Assembly (NCBI RefSeq): GCF_000243075.1
Contig: NC_016745.1
Coordinates: forward strand, 1,939,001-2,003,000
Direction of reading: 5' to 3'
Length of the DNA: 64,000 bases
From: Oceanimonas sp. GK1
GTDB taxonomy: Bacteria > Pseudomonadota > Gammaproteobacteria > Enterobacterales > Aeromonadaceae
Below the pieces are notes generated by a model. It was not told the origin of the DNA, did no database searches, and saw only the letters and a list, made by a program, of their open reading frames with translations. Shown here piece by piece: positions 8,585 through 17,515 of the stretch; position 1 is the stretch's first letter, and every line of letters starts with the position of its first letter. A program made the translations under genes and the position numbers.

Positions 8585-8661
8585 CTATCAGCTATCAGCT
8601 ATCAGGTTTTTAACTTACAGCTGACAGCTTAAAGCTTACAGCTCAAAAGCGTGCCGCTTTT
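8583..8661. repeat. Tandem heptamer and hairpin in the tadV-ATPase spacer
   Basis: Three exact copies of AGCTATC run from 8583 to 8603, overlapping the tadV stop codon. They are followed by degenerate CAGCTTAAAGCTTACAGCT repeats to about 8645, then a hairpin AAAAGC-GTGCC-GCTTTT at 8645-8661 right before the AAGGAGG ribosome-binding site at 8664. Short repeats like these can expand or contract by slippage. Confidence 0.7.
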
Positions 8662-8678
8662 GCAAGGAGGTCACACGG

Positions 8679-9914
8679 ATGTACCTGCCCAAACCTAAAA
8701 CCCTGGCCGATACTGGTCTTTCCAAGGAATTGCTGTTTCGCCTCTGCCTGCGTCATTTGCAGGAAGAGGCGTCGCTGTCGCTCCCTCTGCTTGCCGAGCG
8801 GCTGTGCCTGCGCGGCAGCATTGTCGAGCCCCTGTTGCAGGAGCTGAAAACCCTGCAACTGGTGGAGGTGCGCGCCTCGGGCCGCATGGACGAGCCCATT
8901 CGCTTTGCTCTCACCCAAAAAGGGCAATACGAGGCCCAGGTGCTGAACGAGCGGGACGGCTACATCGGTCCGGCGCCCATACTGCTGGCCGATTACAACC
9001 GTCTGGTACTGGCCCAGTCATTGGGCGAGCGCAGCATTCGCCGGGAGCGGCTGGAAGCCGCCCTCAGTGATATGGTCATCAGTGATGAGCTGGTTAACGT
9101 GCTGGGCCCGGCCCTCAACTCCCGCCGGCCCCTGCTGATTTACGGCCACGCCGGTACCGGCAAAAGCTTTTTGTGCCACCGTTTTAACAAAGTGTTCGAC
9201 GAGCATATTTATGTGCCTCACGCCATCGCCATTCAGAACACCATTATTCCGGTGTTCGACCCGCTTTATCACTGGCGGACGGAGCAGAACGAAGCGGAGC
9301 AGGACGCCCGCTATATTGCCTGCCGGCGTCCGCTGGTGATGGTGGGGGGCGAGCTTAAACTCGATATGCTGGAGGTGCATTTCGACCGCCAGTCCCGCCA
9401 GTACAGTGCGCCCCTGCAAATGAAAGCCAATAACGGCGTGTTTTTAATTGATGACCTGGGTCGCCAGGGTTTTTCTGCCGACGAACTCTTTAACCGCTGG
9501 ATTGTGCCCATGGAAGAGCGGCGGGATTTTCTTTCCCTGCCCAATGGCCTGCATTTTGATATTCCCTTTGAACAGATACTGGTGTTTTCCACCAACCTGG
9601 ATCCGGAGTCCATTGCCGACGAGGCCTTTTTGCGCCGCCTGGGTTACAAACTGCAATTACAGGCCATGCCGGAAGACTTGTACCGGAAAATCTGGAACAT
9701 GAACCTGGAGAAATATCGGCTGTCCGCCACCGACGAAGTATTTCGTGTAATGGTGGACAAACTGCACCAGGGCAGCAATAAACCCCTGATTGCCTGTTAT
9801 CCGCGGGATATTCTGGGCATTGCCCGGGACATTATGCATTTCAACGGTCAGGCCAATCAGCCGTTGAATGAAGAGATTTTAACCAAGGCCTGGCACATGT
9901 ACTGCGTGCACTGA
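8679..9914 (+). CDS. Winged-helix plus AAA+ ATPase inside the Tad locus
   Basis: This 411-residue cytoplasmic protein is not one of the standard Tad components. Residues about 15-90 look like a winged-helix domain (SLPLLAERLCLRGSIVEPLL, then a LTQKG wing-like turn). The AAA+ core has Walker A GHAGTGKS at 156-163 and Walker B GVFLIDD ending in Asp258-Asp259; a sensor-like FSTNLDPE follows, with a helical lid at the end (DEVFRVMVDKL). A strong AAGGAGG site lies eight bases before the start. It sits between tadV and cpaB on the same strand. It may remodel or regulate the pilus machine, or act on DNA; function is unknown. Confidence 0.85.
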   Translation: MYLPKPKTLADTGLSKELLFRLCLRHLQEEASLSLPLLAERLCLRGSIVEPLLQELKTLQLVEVRASGRMDEPIRFALTQKGQYEAQVLNERDGYIGPAPILLADYNRLVLAQSLGERSIRRERLEAALSDMVISDELVNVLGPALNSRRPLLIYGHAGTGKSFLCHRFNKVFDEHIYVPHAIAIQNTIIPVFDPLYHWRTEQNEAEQDARYIACRRPLVMVGGELKLDMLEVHFDRQSRQYSAPLQMKANNGVFLIDDLGRQGFSADELFNRWIVPMEERRDFLSLPNGLHFDIPFEQILVFSTNLDPESIADEAFLRRLGYKLQLQAMPEDLYRKIWNMNLEKYRLSATDEVFRVMVDKLHQGSNKPLIACYPRDILGIARDIMHFNGQANQPLNEEILTKAWHMYCVH

Positions 9915-9958
9915 CTATACTCCCACCGTGGAGCAACGTATAAACCAAGGATCCGGTT

Positions 9959-10753
9959 ATGAAAACACGTACTCTGTTATTGTTCGTTCTCTCCGTGGGC
10001 TTTGGCGTGGCGGCGGCCATCATGGCCAACAACTGGCTCAACCAGCAAAGCGAGGCCGCCAAGGCCAAAGCCGAAGGCGATACCACCCAGGTGGTGGTGG
10101 CGGCGGTCGATCTGGTGCCCGGCGCCCCCATTGAACCCATTCACGTGCAACTGAAAGACATCGACACCCGCCTGGTGCCGCCCGGCGCCCTCACCACCAT
10201 GGAAGAAGCCCAGAACATGGTGGCCAAAAACAACCTCTACCGGGGTGATGTGCTGCGCCGGGAGCGGCTGGCGCCGGTGGGCGAGGGCAGTACCCTTTCC
10301 GTGCTGCTGGAGCCGGGCATGAGGGCGGTAACCGTGCGGGTGAACGACGTGATTGGCGTGGCCGGTTTTCTGCTGCCGGGCAACCGGGTCGATATTCTGT
10401 TTACCGAAGGCAGCATGACCCGCACCGTGCTGAAAAACCTCAAGGTGCTGGCGGTGGATCAAACCCAGCATACCGATGAAAACCGCCCCAAGCTGGTGCG
10501 CGCCGTTACCCTGGAAGTGAACCCCGAGCAGGCCGAGCGGCTGGTGAACGCCAGCTCCAATGGCCGCATTCAGCTGGCCCTGCGCAACCCCAACGACGAA
10601 CAGGACCTGCAACTCGACACCGTGGCCGCCGTGGCCAGCGAGCCCCAGGCCACAGCCGAGCCCGAGCCGGCCCCCCAGGCGGTGCGGCCCCGGGCTTCCA
10701 CCATCGATCTCATCAAGGGCACCAGCCAGCAACAGGTGCCGGTAAAAAGCTGA
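9959..10753 (+). CDS. cpaB: Tad pilus assembly protein CpaB/RcpC
   Basis: The periplasmic CpaB/RcpC protein works with the outer-membrane secretin of the Tad system. The 264-residue chain has one N-terminal membrane anchor (LLLFVLSVGFGVAAAIMANNW) and then a SAF domain at about residues 42-105 (VVVAAVDLVPGAPIEPIHV). The RcpC-type region LEPGMRAVTVRVNDVIGVAGF with LLPGNRVDIL follows, and a proline-rich tail ends it. The start has AAGGA upstream. It is part of the cpaB-rcpA-lipoprotein block. Confidence 0.92.
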   Translation: MKTRTLLLFVLSVGFGVAAAIMANNWLNQQSEAAKAKAEGDTTQVVVAAVDLVPGAPIEPIHVQLKDIDTRLVPPGALTTMEEAQNMVAKNNLYRGDVLRRERLAPVGEGSTLSVLLEPGMRAVTVRVNDVIGVAGFLLPGNRVDILFTEGSMTRTVLKNLKVLAVDQTQHTDENRPKLVRAVTLEVNPEQAERLVNASSNGRIQLALRNPNDEQDLQLDTVAAVASEPQATAEPEPAPQAVRPRASTIDLIKGTSQQQVPVKS

Positions 10754-10833
10754 TAACCAGAACAATTAATTAAAACAACGAATTAAAACAACGAACGATA
10801 ACAATTCAACGATTAGTGCACATGGAGGTGGCT

Positions 10834-12243
10834 ATGAAAGCCCTGTTGGCAAGCATATTGGGGGCAACCCTGCTGGCGGCAACCGGCCCGGTAATGGCCG
10901 GCGGCAGCCTGAACGAGGCGGGCAATGAAATGCAGTTGCCCATTCACAAGTCCCGCTCGCTGATGCTCGACCGGCCCGCCAGCCGGGTGTCGGTGGGCAA
11001 CCCGGCCATTGCCGATGTGCTGGTGCTGCAGGACCGGGAGCTGTATCTGGTGGGCAAGTCGCTGGGCCATACCAACCTGATGGTGTGGGACATGAACGAC
11101 AACCTGATGCAGGTGTACGACATTGAAGTCAGCCACGATCTGCAGGGGCTGAAAGAGCGCCTGTACCGCTTTCTGCCCAATGAACCCATTCAGGTGCATA
11201 CCTCCCAGGGGCAGCTGGTGGTCAGCGGCGAGGTGTCCAACCTTGACCGGCTCAATGCCGCCTACGAGCTGGCCCGGGGTTATGTGGTGGCCGCTGAGGG
11301 GGGCACCGCCCGCTCCGAGGTGATGAACATGATGAGTGTGGGCGGCGGCCAGCAGGTGATGCTGGAAGTGACCGTGGCCGAAGTGGCCCGGGACACTTCC
11401 CGCAGTTGGGAGTCGGCCTTTGAGCTGGTGGAGCGCTCCGGCAACTGGGGCTTTTCACTGCTGCGCGACAGCGTAAGCCAGTTGCAGAATTTTGGTACCA
11501 ACACCGTGATTGGTGGCTTTGCCAGTGCCGACACCGTGTTCAACGTGGCGCTGGATCTGGCCAAAACCCGCGGCCTGGCCCGAGTGCTGGCCGAGCCGCG
11601 CATTACCGCCATCAGCGGCCAGTCCGCCGAATTTCTGTCCGGTGGTGAATATCCGGTGCCGGTGCCCACCGAAGACGGGATAGCGGTGGAATTCAAGGAA
11701 TTCGGGGTGGGCCTCAAGTTCACCCCCGTGGTGCTGGGCAGCGGCAAAATCAACCTTAACCTGAACGTAACCGTCAGCGAGCCGGTGGTGGCCAACTCCG
11801 CCAACGTGCCGCTGTTCGGTGACATTACCGCCCTCAGCAAGCGCAGCGCCGGCACCACCGTGGAGCTGGGCGACGGCCAGACCATCAGCATTGCCGGCCT
11901 GCTCAGTGAAAATACTCGGGAGTCGGTCAGCCAGCTGCCCTTTGCCGGCGACATTCCCGTGCTGGGCAACCTCTTTACCAGCCGCAGCTTTGCCAAGGGC
12001 GAATCCGAGCTGGTGATCATGGTCACCCCCCGTCTGGTACGCCCCTTCAACAAGCAGCAGGTCACCCTGCCCACCGACGGCTTTATTGAACCCAATGATC
12101 TGGAGTTTTACCTGCTGGGCCGCATGTCCCACCGGGATCGCGTGAGCGACGGGGCGCCCGCTACCGAGCAAAGTGGCAACACCGGCGTTAACCCGGCCAT
12201 GCATGAAGGCGGCATGGAGCAGACCTATGGTCAGTCGCTGTAG
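10834..12243 (+). CDS. rcpA: Tad secretin CpaC/RcpA
   Basis: This is the outer-membrane channel through which the Flp pilus leaves the cell. The 469-residue precursor has a signal peptide (ending VMAGGS), an N-terminal pilus-secretin domain (residues about 35-110, SRVSVGNPAIADVLVL), a BON-like segment and the secretin domain. The secretin domain carries FLSGGEYPVPV near residue 270 and the C-terminal signature GIPVLGNLF-like DIPVLGNLFTSRSF near 385. The start at 10834 follows GGAGG at 10824-10828; an upstream in-frame ATG at 10816 is less well placed. Confidence 0.94.
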   Translation: MKALLASILGATLLAATGPVMAGGSLNEAGNEMQLPIHKSRSLMLDRPASRVSVGNPAIADVLVLQDRELYLVGKSLGHTNLMVWDMNDNLMQVYDIEVSHDLQGLKERLYRFLPNEPIQVHTSQGQLVVSGEVSNLDRLNAAYELARGYVVAAEGGTARSEVMNMMSVGGGQQVMLEVTVAEVARDTSRSWESAFELVERSGNWGFSLLRDSVSQLQNFGTNTVIGGFASADTVFNVALDLAKTRGLARVLAEPRITAISGQSAEFLSGGEYPVPVPTEDGIAVEFKEFGVGLKFTPVVLGSGKINLNLNVTVSEPVVANSANVPLFGDITALSKRSAGTTVELGDGQTISIAGLLSENTRESVSQLPFAGDIPVLGNLFTSRSFAKGESELVIMVTPRLVRPFNKQQVTLPTDGFIEPNDLEFYLLGRMSHRDRVSDGAPATEQSGNTGVNPAMHEGGMEQTYGQSL

Positions 12244-12271
12244 CGGCCCAGGCAGAACAAGGAGAACCACC

Positions 12272-12541
12272 ATGAAACAGTTATTGCTGACCCTGCTGAC
12301 CGCCGCCGTGTTGACCGGCTGCGCCAGTGAACGTTACTACGGTTTTGATATGGGCCAGGACACCAAAGACCTCGACACCCTGCAGGTGCTCGACCCCGGT
12401 GCCGCCGCCCGCAACGACGGCAAGCTGGCCGCCCTTACCCTGAACGGGGAATACGGCGTGTCGCTGCACGACAAGTACGTTTCAGGCGCTGAGGCCCCGG
12501 CCGAAGGCAAAACCCAGGTTACCCTGAACTTTGGTGATTAA
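12272..12541 (+). CDS. Small Tad-locus lipoprotein
   Basis: An 89-residue protein with a lipoprotein signal (LLTLLTAAVLTGC, lipobox LTGC, acylated Cys about residue 17). The mature part is short, acidic and unrecognised. AAGGAG lies ten bases before the start. It directly follows the secretin gene, the position where other Tad loci encode the RcpB outer-membrane protein or a secretin pilotin. It could help the secretin reach or assemble in the outer membrane; this is inference from position and lipidation only. Confidence 0.8.
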   Translation: MKQLLLTLLTAAVLTGCASERYYGFDMGQDTKDLDTLQVLDPGAAARNDGKLAALTLNGEYGVSLHDKYVSGAEAPAEGKTQVTLNFGD

Positions 12542-12552
12542 GGAGTAACGTC

Positions 12553-14001
12553 ATGAACGTGCTACCACACCACAACAAACAGAAAGGCGCCGTACTGGTT
12601 CTGGTGACGGTGGCGCTGTTCGTATTGCTCGGCTTTACCGCCCTGGCCCTGGACGGCGGGTATTTGTTACTAAATAAAACCCGGGTTCAGGATGCGGTGG
12701 ATTCGGCGGCGTTGAGCGGAGGAAAAACACTCTCCTTGAGTGATGAGGATAAAAATACCCAGGCAGAGGCCGAAAAAGCGGTAATAGAGACCCTGAAAGC
12801 CATATTTGAAGGAGAAGGCTTTCAGAAAATGAATGTGGATACCACTAAGTTGGCAGAAACTGTAACAGTTGAATTCTCTCTCAAGCCTGTGCCTTTTGAA
12901 CCCATTGATGACCCCGCAGCCAAGTACCTGAGGGTGAGAATGGAAACTGTCCCTGTTACCCAGTTTTTTTCCCAGTTAATGGTAGATGTCTGGCAGGTGA
13001 GAGCATCAGCAGTGGTGGGCTCTTTAGCTCCGGAAAAAGGAAAAGAAATTTGTGATGTGGTGCCGCTACTCATGCTGGTGGGTCAGGATGACGTAGGTAA
13101 AGAAGGTTATGGATATAAAATGGCCTCAGGTAATGAACCCGGCGATATTATGGTGATTAAGTCGCCGGCTGCCGGTGAGCCTAATATGGCGCCAGGTAAC
13201 TTTCAAGCTCTGAAGCTGGATGATCAGAATGGTGCCGATGCCTATCGTGACGGCTTGGCAGGTGGGCACTGCATTAGTATTAATGAAGACTACGAGGTTG
13301 ATGAATGCTCCGAGACTGATCCTAACTGCACATTGACAATTACAAATGAAGATAGTGAGAAAGGTAATATGGCTGGCCCTACAAGGCAGGGTCTGAATAC
13401 TCGGTTTAATATTTACAATCCAGGTAAGTTTAAAGCGCCGACTGTAGAGGCAGAGTATGCTGGGCCAGATGACTTTTATTCTGACTGTGGTTTGTCCAGT
13501 GCTGACGTATTAGACTTTAAAGACAATAAGTTGGTTGGTTATCTAGAAGAGTTGCTTAATGATGGTAGTACAACAAAAAGTGAAGTTGACACCTTATTTG
13601 AAGAGCTGAAAGAATCTGCCTCTAATGGAGGTGAGAAAAATGCAATACAAAAATATCAGGATGATTTTAATGGGATGCAAACTTATTATCAATATGAACA
13701 AAAAATAGATACCTATAAGGCGTATATTGAAAGTGGAAGCAATGTCGACTGCCTTGATGGTAGACGTATTGTTAAGGTCCCAGTCGCAGTTGGCGGAGAG
13801 GATGTAGGTAAAAACATTCCCATAATTGGTGTGGCCTGTATTTTCCTTAATCAGGAAGTAACCGGTAACGGACTTAGTCAATATATTGTAGGTGAACTGA
13901 TTCCGGAATGTGGTGCTGATGGTGATGGAACGAGTGATGACTCAGGCTTCAGCCAACCTAGGCTGGTTTTATATAATGATACCGACAGTGGAGATTCATG
14001 A
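12553..14001 (+). CDS. TadG-like pilus assembly protein
   Basis: The N-terminus (residues about 10-60: KGAVLVLVTVALFVLLGFTA, then LDGGYLLLNKTRVQDAVDSAALSGG) is the TadG N-terminal domain, a single membrane anchor found in Tad and related pilus proteins. The remaining 400 residues are periplasmic, acidic and rich in Asn, Asp and Glu, with several cysteines; I see no clear von Willebrand A motif. Base composition falls sharply from about 12700 to 14000, with AT-rich codons unlike the neighbours, which suggests fast divergence or acquisition of the exported part. Twelve bases separate it from the lipoprotein gene and it overlaps tadE by four. Confidence 0.85.
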   Translation: MNVLPHHNKQKGAVLVLVTVALFVLLGFTALALDGGYLLLNKTRVQDAVDSAALSGGKTLSLSDEDKNTQAEAEKAVIETLKAIFEGEGFQKMNVDTTKLAETVTVEFSLKPVPFEPIDDPAAKYLRVRMETVPVTQFFSQLMVDVWQVRASAVVGSLAPEKGKEICDVVPLLMLVGQDDVGKEGYGYKMASGNEPGDIMVIKSPAAGEPNMAPGNFQALKLDDQNGADAYRDGLAGGHCISINEDYEVDECSETDPNCTLTITNEDSEKGNMAGPTRQGLNTRFNIYNPGKFKAPTVEAEYAGPDDFYSDCGLSSADVLDFKDNKLVGYLEELLNDGSTTKSEVDTLFEELKESASNGGEKNAIQKYQDDFNGMQTYYQYEQKIDTYKAYIESGSNVDCLDGRRIVKVPVAVGGEDVGKNIPIIGVACIFLNQEVTGNGLSQYIVGELIPECGADGDGTSDDSGFSQPRLVLYNDTDSGDS

Positions 14002-14480
14002 TGCGCTCCTTGTTTGTAAAGCACGCCGGTAAACAGAAAGGCCTGGCGGCCGTTGAAGCAACCCTTGTTCTGCCGCTGATGTTGTTGCTGATGCTGGCCA
14101 TCGGCGAGTTTGGTCGGGCTCTGTATCAGTATGCCACTTTGACCCAGGCATTGCGTGGTGGTGCTTTGTCCATGGACAGAATGGGCACTTATGTTGATAA
14201 CCCGATAACCAGAGCTGAAAAGGAAAGTGCCATAAAAAATATTATTGTTTATGGTAATGCCGCCGGAGCCGGGAATCCGGTATTGCAGGGGCTTTCCAAA
14301 GATAATGTCAGTTTCAGTGGTATTTATGAACTTCCTGCTGATAGTGGAAACTATTATTCGGATATCGGTGTTAGCTACAGCTGGCAACCTGTTTTTGGAA
14401 GTGAATTCAATACCTTTGTTGCCGGCACCATATCTCTTGATTTTCCATTGAGTACCAACATGACAGTGAGAGTGAAATGA
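13998..14480 (+). CDS. tadE: TadE-like pseudopilin
   Basis: A 160-residue protein with the TadE signature: a short basic leader, then KGLAAVEATLVLPLMLLLMLAIGEFGRALYQY, resembling a processed pseudopilin with the conserved Glu after the cleavage region. TadE and TadF are matured by TadV and are needed for pilus assembly. Two adjacent ATGs (13998 and 14001) are possible; the first overlaps the tadG stop as ATGA. The C-terminal half is AT-rich like the preceding gene. Confidence 0.88.
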   Translation: MMRSLFVKHAGKQKGLAAVEATLVLPLMLLLMLAIGEFGRALYQYATLTQALRGGALSMDRMGTYVDNPITRAEKESAIKNIIVYGNAAGAGNPVLQGLSKDNVSFSGIYELPADSGNYYSDIGVSYSWQPVFGSEFNTFVAGTISLDFPLSTNMTVRVK

Positions 14481-14953
14481 GGGTGATCCAGGTGAGTAAA
14501 TCAGGGAAAAGCAAGCAGCAAGGCCTGGCCGTGGTAGAGTTTGCCATCGTTGGCTCTGTGGTGTTTCTTGTACTCTTTGCGGTGATGGAGCTGGGCCGTC
14601 TGCTTTATACCTGGTCTGTGCTGAACGAGGTTACCCGACAAGCGGCCAGGGTGGCGACCGTATGCTCTCCCGATGAAAGTGTTTCTGTAGCAGACTCGGT
14701 TGCCAGCAGGCTGGGGGGCGGAGTGCCGGGATTAACCGGGAGTAACGTGAACATCGAGTATTTGACAGATGGTTTTATCCCAGTGTCGGGAACCGAGCTG
14801 CCTCACTATGTAAGAGCCGGCATTGTTAACTACCGTTTTGAAATGATATTGCCGCTGTCCGTCGATCTTTCCATGTTCAGCCCCAATTTTTCAACCGTGG
14901 TCAGAGCCGAAAGTCTGGGTGAAACACCGGATGGCGTGATTGATTGTTTCTAA
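14477..14953 (+). CDS. tadF: TadE/TadF-like pseudopilin
   Basis: The second TadE-family protein, 158 residues, begins QQGLAVVEFAIVGSVVFLVLFAVMELGRLLYTW, again a pseudopilin-type cleavage region followed by one hydrophobic helix. Two cysteines (VATVCSP near residue 61, and the penultimate Cys) may form a disulphide in the periplasm. It overlaps tadE by four bases, so the pair is translationally coupled. Assignment as TadF rather than a second TadE rests on order only. Confidence 0.85.
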   Translation: MRVIQVSKSGKSKQQGLAVVEFAIVGSVVFLVLFAVMELGRLLYTWSVLNEVTRQAARVATVCSPDESVSVADSVASRLGGGVPGLTGSNVNIEYLTDGFIPVSGTELPHYVRAGIVNYRFEMILPLSVDLSMFSPNFSTVVRAESLGETPDGVIDCF

Positions 14954-14966
14954 TAATGGAGTCGCT

Positions 14967-16175
14967 ATGACAGACGCCAAAATAGTAGAGCTGGAGCGAG
15001 AGCGCATGCAGACACTGCCGGCACTTTCCTGCCCCTTGCAGCTAAATGTGATGGATCCGGACGAGCGGTTGTGGCCCCTGCTTAAGATAAAGCTGCATAA
15101 CAGCAGCCAGCTGCAGCTTAAAAAGCTGAACGATCAGGACTTTCTGCCCAAGGGCGAGCGGCAGGTGTTGCTGCTGGTGGATCACCCCGTGCTGGCGCCG
15201 GTATACGACGAGCTGGAACGCAAGGCCGGGGAAAGCCGCAGTCTTGTGTTTATGGGAGATCCGGCCAACACCGCCCTGGTACGCCGGGCCATGCGCATGG
15301 GCGCCGCCGACTTTTTACCGCTGGAAAGCGATCCCATCGAGCTCTGGTCGGCGCTGGTGCGCATTTCCGCCCAGGTATCCGCCAGCATTCGGCTGGCACC
15401 GGTCACCGTGGTGGTGAACGGTAAAAGCGGCTCGGGTGCCAGCTTTGTGTGCGCCAACCTGGGGCACTCGTTTCAGATCAGCGACGAAAAAGTGCTGCTG
15501 CTCGATGCCAACCGTCATTACGGCTCTCTCGCCGACTACCTCAATATTCGGGAAAAACAGGGCGGCCTGAACGATGCCCTGCAGCGTGCCAACGAAATGG
15601 ACGCCATGGCCCTGGCGGGCATGGTCAGCCAGGCCCGGGACGGCATGGACGTCATGCCCGCCTCAATACTGCCACTGCATGATGAAAACACCGTCAGCGC
15701 CCGCCAGTGCGCCCAGCTGCTGCACCTGATGCGCGGGCAATATCAGCGGGTGGTGGTGGACATGTCCCGGGGGCCCGAAGCCTGGAACCTACCGCTGCTG
15801 GAAAACGCCGAGCAGGTGGTGGTGGTGATGCAGCAAAGCCTGAGCGCCCTGCGCGAAACCATTTTTCTGCTGCGCCAGCTGCGCCATGAGCTGGGCATTG
15901 GCAAGGATCGCATTCTGCTGCTGGTTAACCGTTACGACAAGAAAAAGGACGTTTCCCTGCAGGAAATAGAAAAAGCCACCGAAATCAAACGTATCGTCAC
16001 CCTGGCCAACGACTTTGCCATGGCCGAAACCTGCACCGATCTGGGCCGGCTGGTGGCGGAAGAAAAACGCAACCACAAACTGGTGGAAGGCTTTAACCAC
16101 CTTTCCAGCGCGCTGAAGCCCGGCAATGAGCAAAACGATAAACCGGGCTTATTCAAACGACTGTTCGGTCACTAA
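14967..16175 (+). CDS. tadZ: Tad polar localisation ATPase TadZ/CpaE
   Basis: TadZ belongs to the ParA/MinD superfamily and places the Tad machine in the cell. The N-terminal ~130 residues look like an atypical receiver domain (VLLLVDHPVLAPVYDEL, then AMRMGAADFLPLES). The ATPase domain begins with a deviant Walker A, GKSGSGAS, about residues 152-159, which keeps the signature lysine. LLLDANRHYGSLADYLNI and VVVDMSR are the following motifs. The 402-residue start at 14967 is preferred over 14940, which lies inside tadF. The stop is 20 bases before tadA. Confidence 0.9.
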   Translation: MTDAKIVELERERMQTLPALSCPLQLNVMDPDERLWPLLKIKLHNSSQLQLKKLNDQDFLPKGERQVLLLVDHPVLAPVYDELERKAGESRSLVFMGDPANTALVRRAMRMGAADFLPLESDPIELWSALVRISAQVSASIRLAPVTVVVNGKSGSGASFVCANLGHSFQISDEKVLLLDANRHYGSLADYLNIREKQGGLNDALQRANEMDAMALAGMVSQARDGMDVMPASILPLHDENTVSARQCAQLLHLMRGQYQRVVVDMSRGPEAWNLPLLENAEQVVVVMQQSLSALRETIFLLRQLRHELGIGKDRILLLVNRYDKKKDVSLQEIEKATEIKRIVTLANDFAMAETCTDLGRLVAEEKRNHKLVEGFNHLSSALKPGNEQNDKPGLFKRLFGH

Positions 16176-16195
16176 CCGGACAAAGGGGGTCACGG

Positions 16196-17503
16196 ATGAA
16201 CCTTGAAGACTATATTCTCAGCCAGGAAGAAGAAGGCCACAAACAACGGCTGCACGGCAAGCTGATGGACATGCTCGACCTGCCCATGCTGCAGACCGTG
16301 TCCAAGGAGCAGGCCAGCGATCAGATAGAGCGACTGGCCCACCAGCTGATGCAGGACTCGCCGGTGCCGCTGTCCATGAGCTCGCGCCAGAAAATTGTCC
16401 GGCAAATCCTCGACGAGGTGCTGGGGCTGGGGCCGCTGGAGCCGCTGCTGGCCGACGCCGGCATTGCCGACATCATGGTGAACGGCGCCAAAAGCATTTA
16501 TGTGGAGCGCCGGGGCCGCATTGAGCGGGTGCCGCTTACCTTTCATGACGACGAACACCTGATGGGGGTGATTGAGCGTATTGTGTCCAGCGTGGGCCGG
16601 CGCATAGACGAACTCTCGCCCATGGTGGATGCCCGCCTGAAAGACGGCTCCCGGGTGAACGCCATTATTCCGCCATTGGCGTTGAACGGGCCGACCGTGT
16701 CCATTCGCCGTTTTACCGTGGAAAAGCTGGCCATCGATACCCTGATTGACTTTGGCACCATTACCCCGGCCATTGCCCAGGTGATGGAGGCCGTGGTCAA
16801 GGGCAAGCTCAACATTCTTATTTCGGGTGGTACCGGCACCGGTAAAACCACCTTTCTTAACGTGCTGTCGAGTTTTATTCCGTCCAACCAGCGTATTATT
16901 ACGGTGGAAGACTCTGCCGAGCTGCAATTGCAGCAGCCCCACGTGGTGCAGCTGGAAAGCCGGCCCGCCAACATTGAGGGCAGAGGCGAGGTGAGCCTGC
17001 GGGATCTGGTGAAAAACACCCTGCGGATGCGCCCCGATCGCATTGTGGTGGGGGAGGTGCGCGGCGCCGAAGCCTTTGACATGCTCACCGCCATGAACAC
17101 CGGCCATGAAGGCTCGCTGACCACGGTGCACGCCAACACCCCTCGGGATGCCCTGAGCCGCCTGGAGAACATGGTGTCCATGACCGGCTTCGACATGCCG
17201 GTGAAAAACATTCGCACCCAGGTGGCCTCGGCGCTGGACTTGATCATTCAGCTCGAACGGCAGGAAGACGGCAGGCGGCGGATGATCAGCATGCAGGAAG
17301 TGCACGGCATGGAAGGAGAGACCATCACCATGTCGGAAATCTTCACCTTTGAACGCACCGGCATCGATGCAGAGGGTAATGTGCTGGGCCGCCACAAGGC
17401 CACCGGGGTGATGCCCAACTTTTATGACCGGCTGGCGCGGCGCGGCATGGTGCTGCCCCGCAGCCTGTTTGGCGACGACGAGCTGCACAAGGGCATTTTC
17501 TGA
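16196..17503 (+). CDS. tadA: Tad secretion ATPase TadA/CpaF
   Basis: TadA is the hexameric cytoplasmic ATPase that powers Flp pilus extension. The 435-residue protein has the N-terminal all-helical domain and the sequence LGLGPLEPLLADAGIADIMVNG. Walker A is GGTGTGKTT at residues 211-219, the Asp box and Walker B region are RMRPDRIVVGEVRGAEAFDM, and the His box is TGHEGSLTTVHANT. Length and motif order are normal for the CpaF branch. An AAGGGGGT site lies before the start. It forms the export core with tadB and tadC. Confidence 0.96.
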   Translation: MNLEDYILSQEEEGHKQRLHGKLMDMLDLPMLQTVSKEQASDQIERLAHQLMQDSPVPLSMSSRQKIVRQILDEVLGLGPLEPLLADAGIADIMVNGAKSIYVERRGRIERVPLTFHDDEHLMGVIERIVSSVGRRIDELSPMVDARLKDGSRVNAIIPPLALNGPTVSIRRFTVEKLAIDTLIDFGTITPAIAQVMEAVVKGKLNILISGGTGTGKTTFLNVLSSFIPSNQRIITVEDSAELQLQQPHVVQLESRPANIEGRGEVSLRDLVKNTLRMRPDRIVVGEVRGAEAFDMLTAMNTGHEGSLTTVHANTPRDALSRLENMVSMTGFDMPVKNIRTQVASALDLIIQLERQEDGRRRMISMQEVHGMEGETITMSEIFTFERTGIDAEGNVLGRHKATGVMPNFYDRLARRGMVLPRSLFGDDELHKGIF

Positions 17504-17515
17504 GGGGAGGCGCTT

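Noticed and set aside
15420-15446. Broken Walker A in TadZ
   Set aside because: The deviant loop keeps the signature lysine and matches the usual ParA-like variation of TadZ/CpaE proteins, so it is not evidence of loss of function.
16190-17488. A 432-residue minus-strand frame opposite tadA
   Set aside because: Mirror frame of a strongly conserved ATPase gene; no ribosome-binding site and no recognisable domain.
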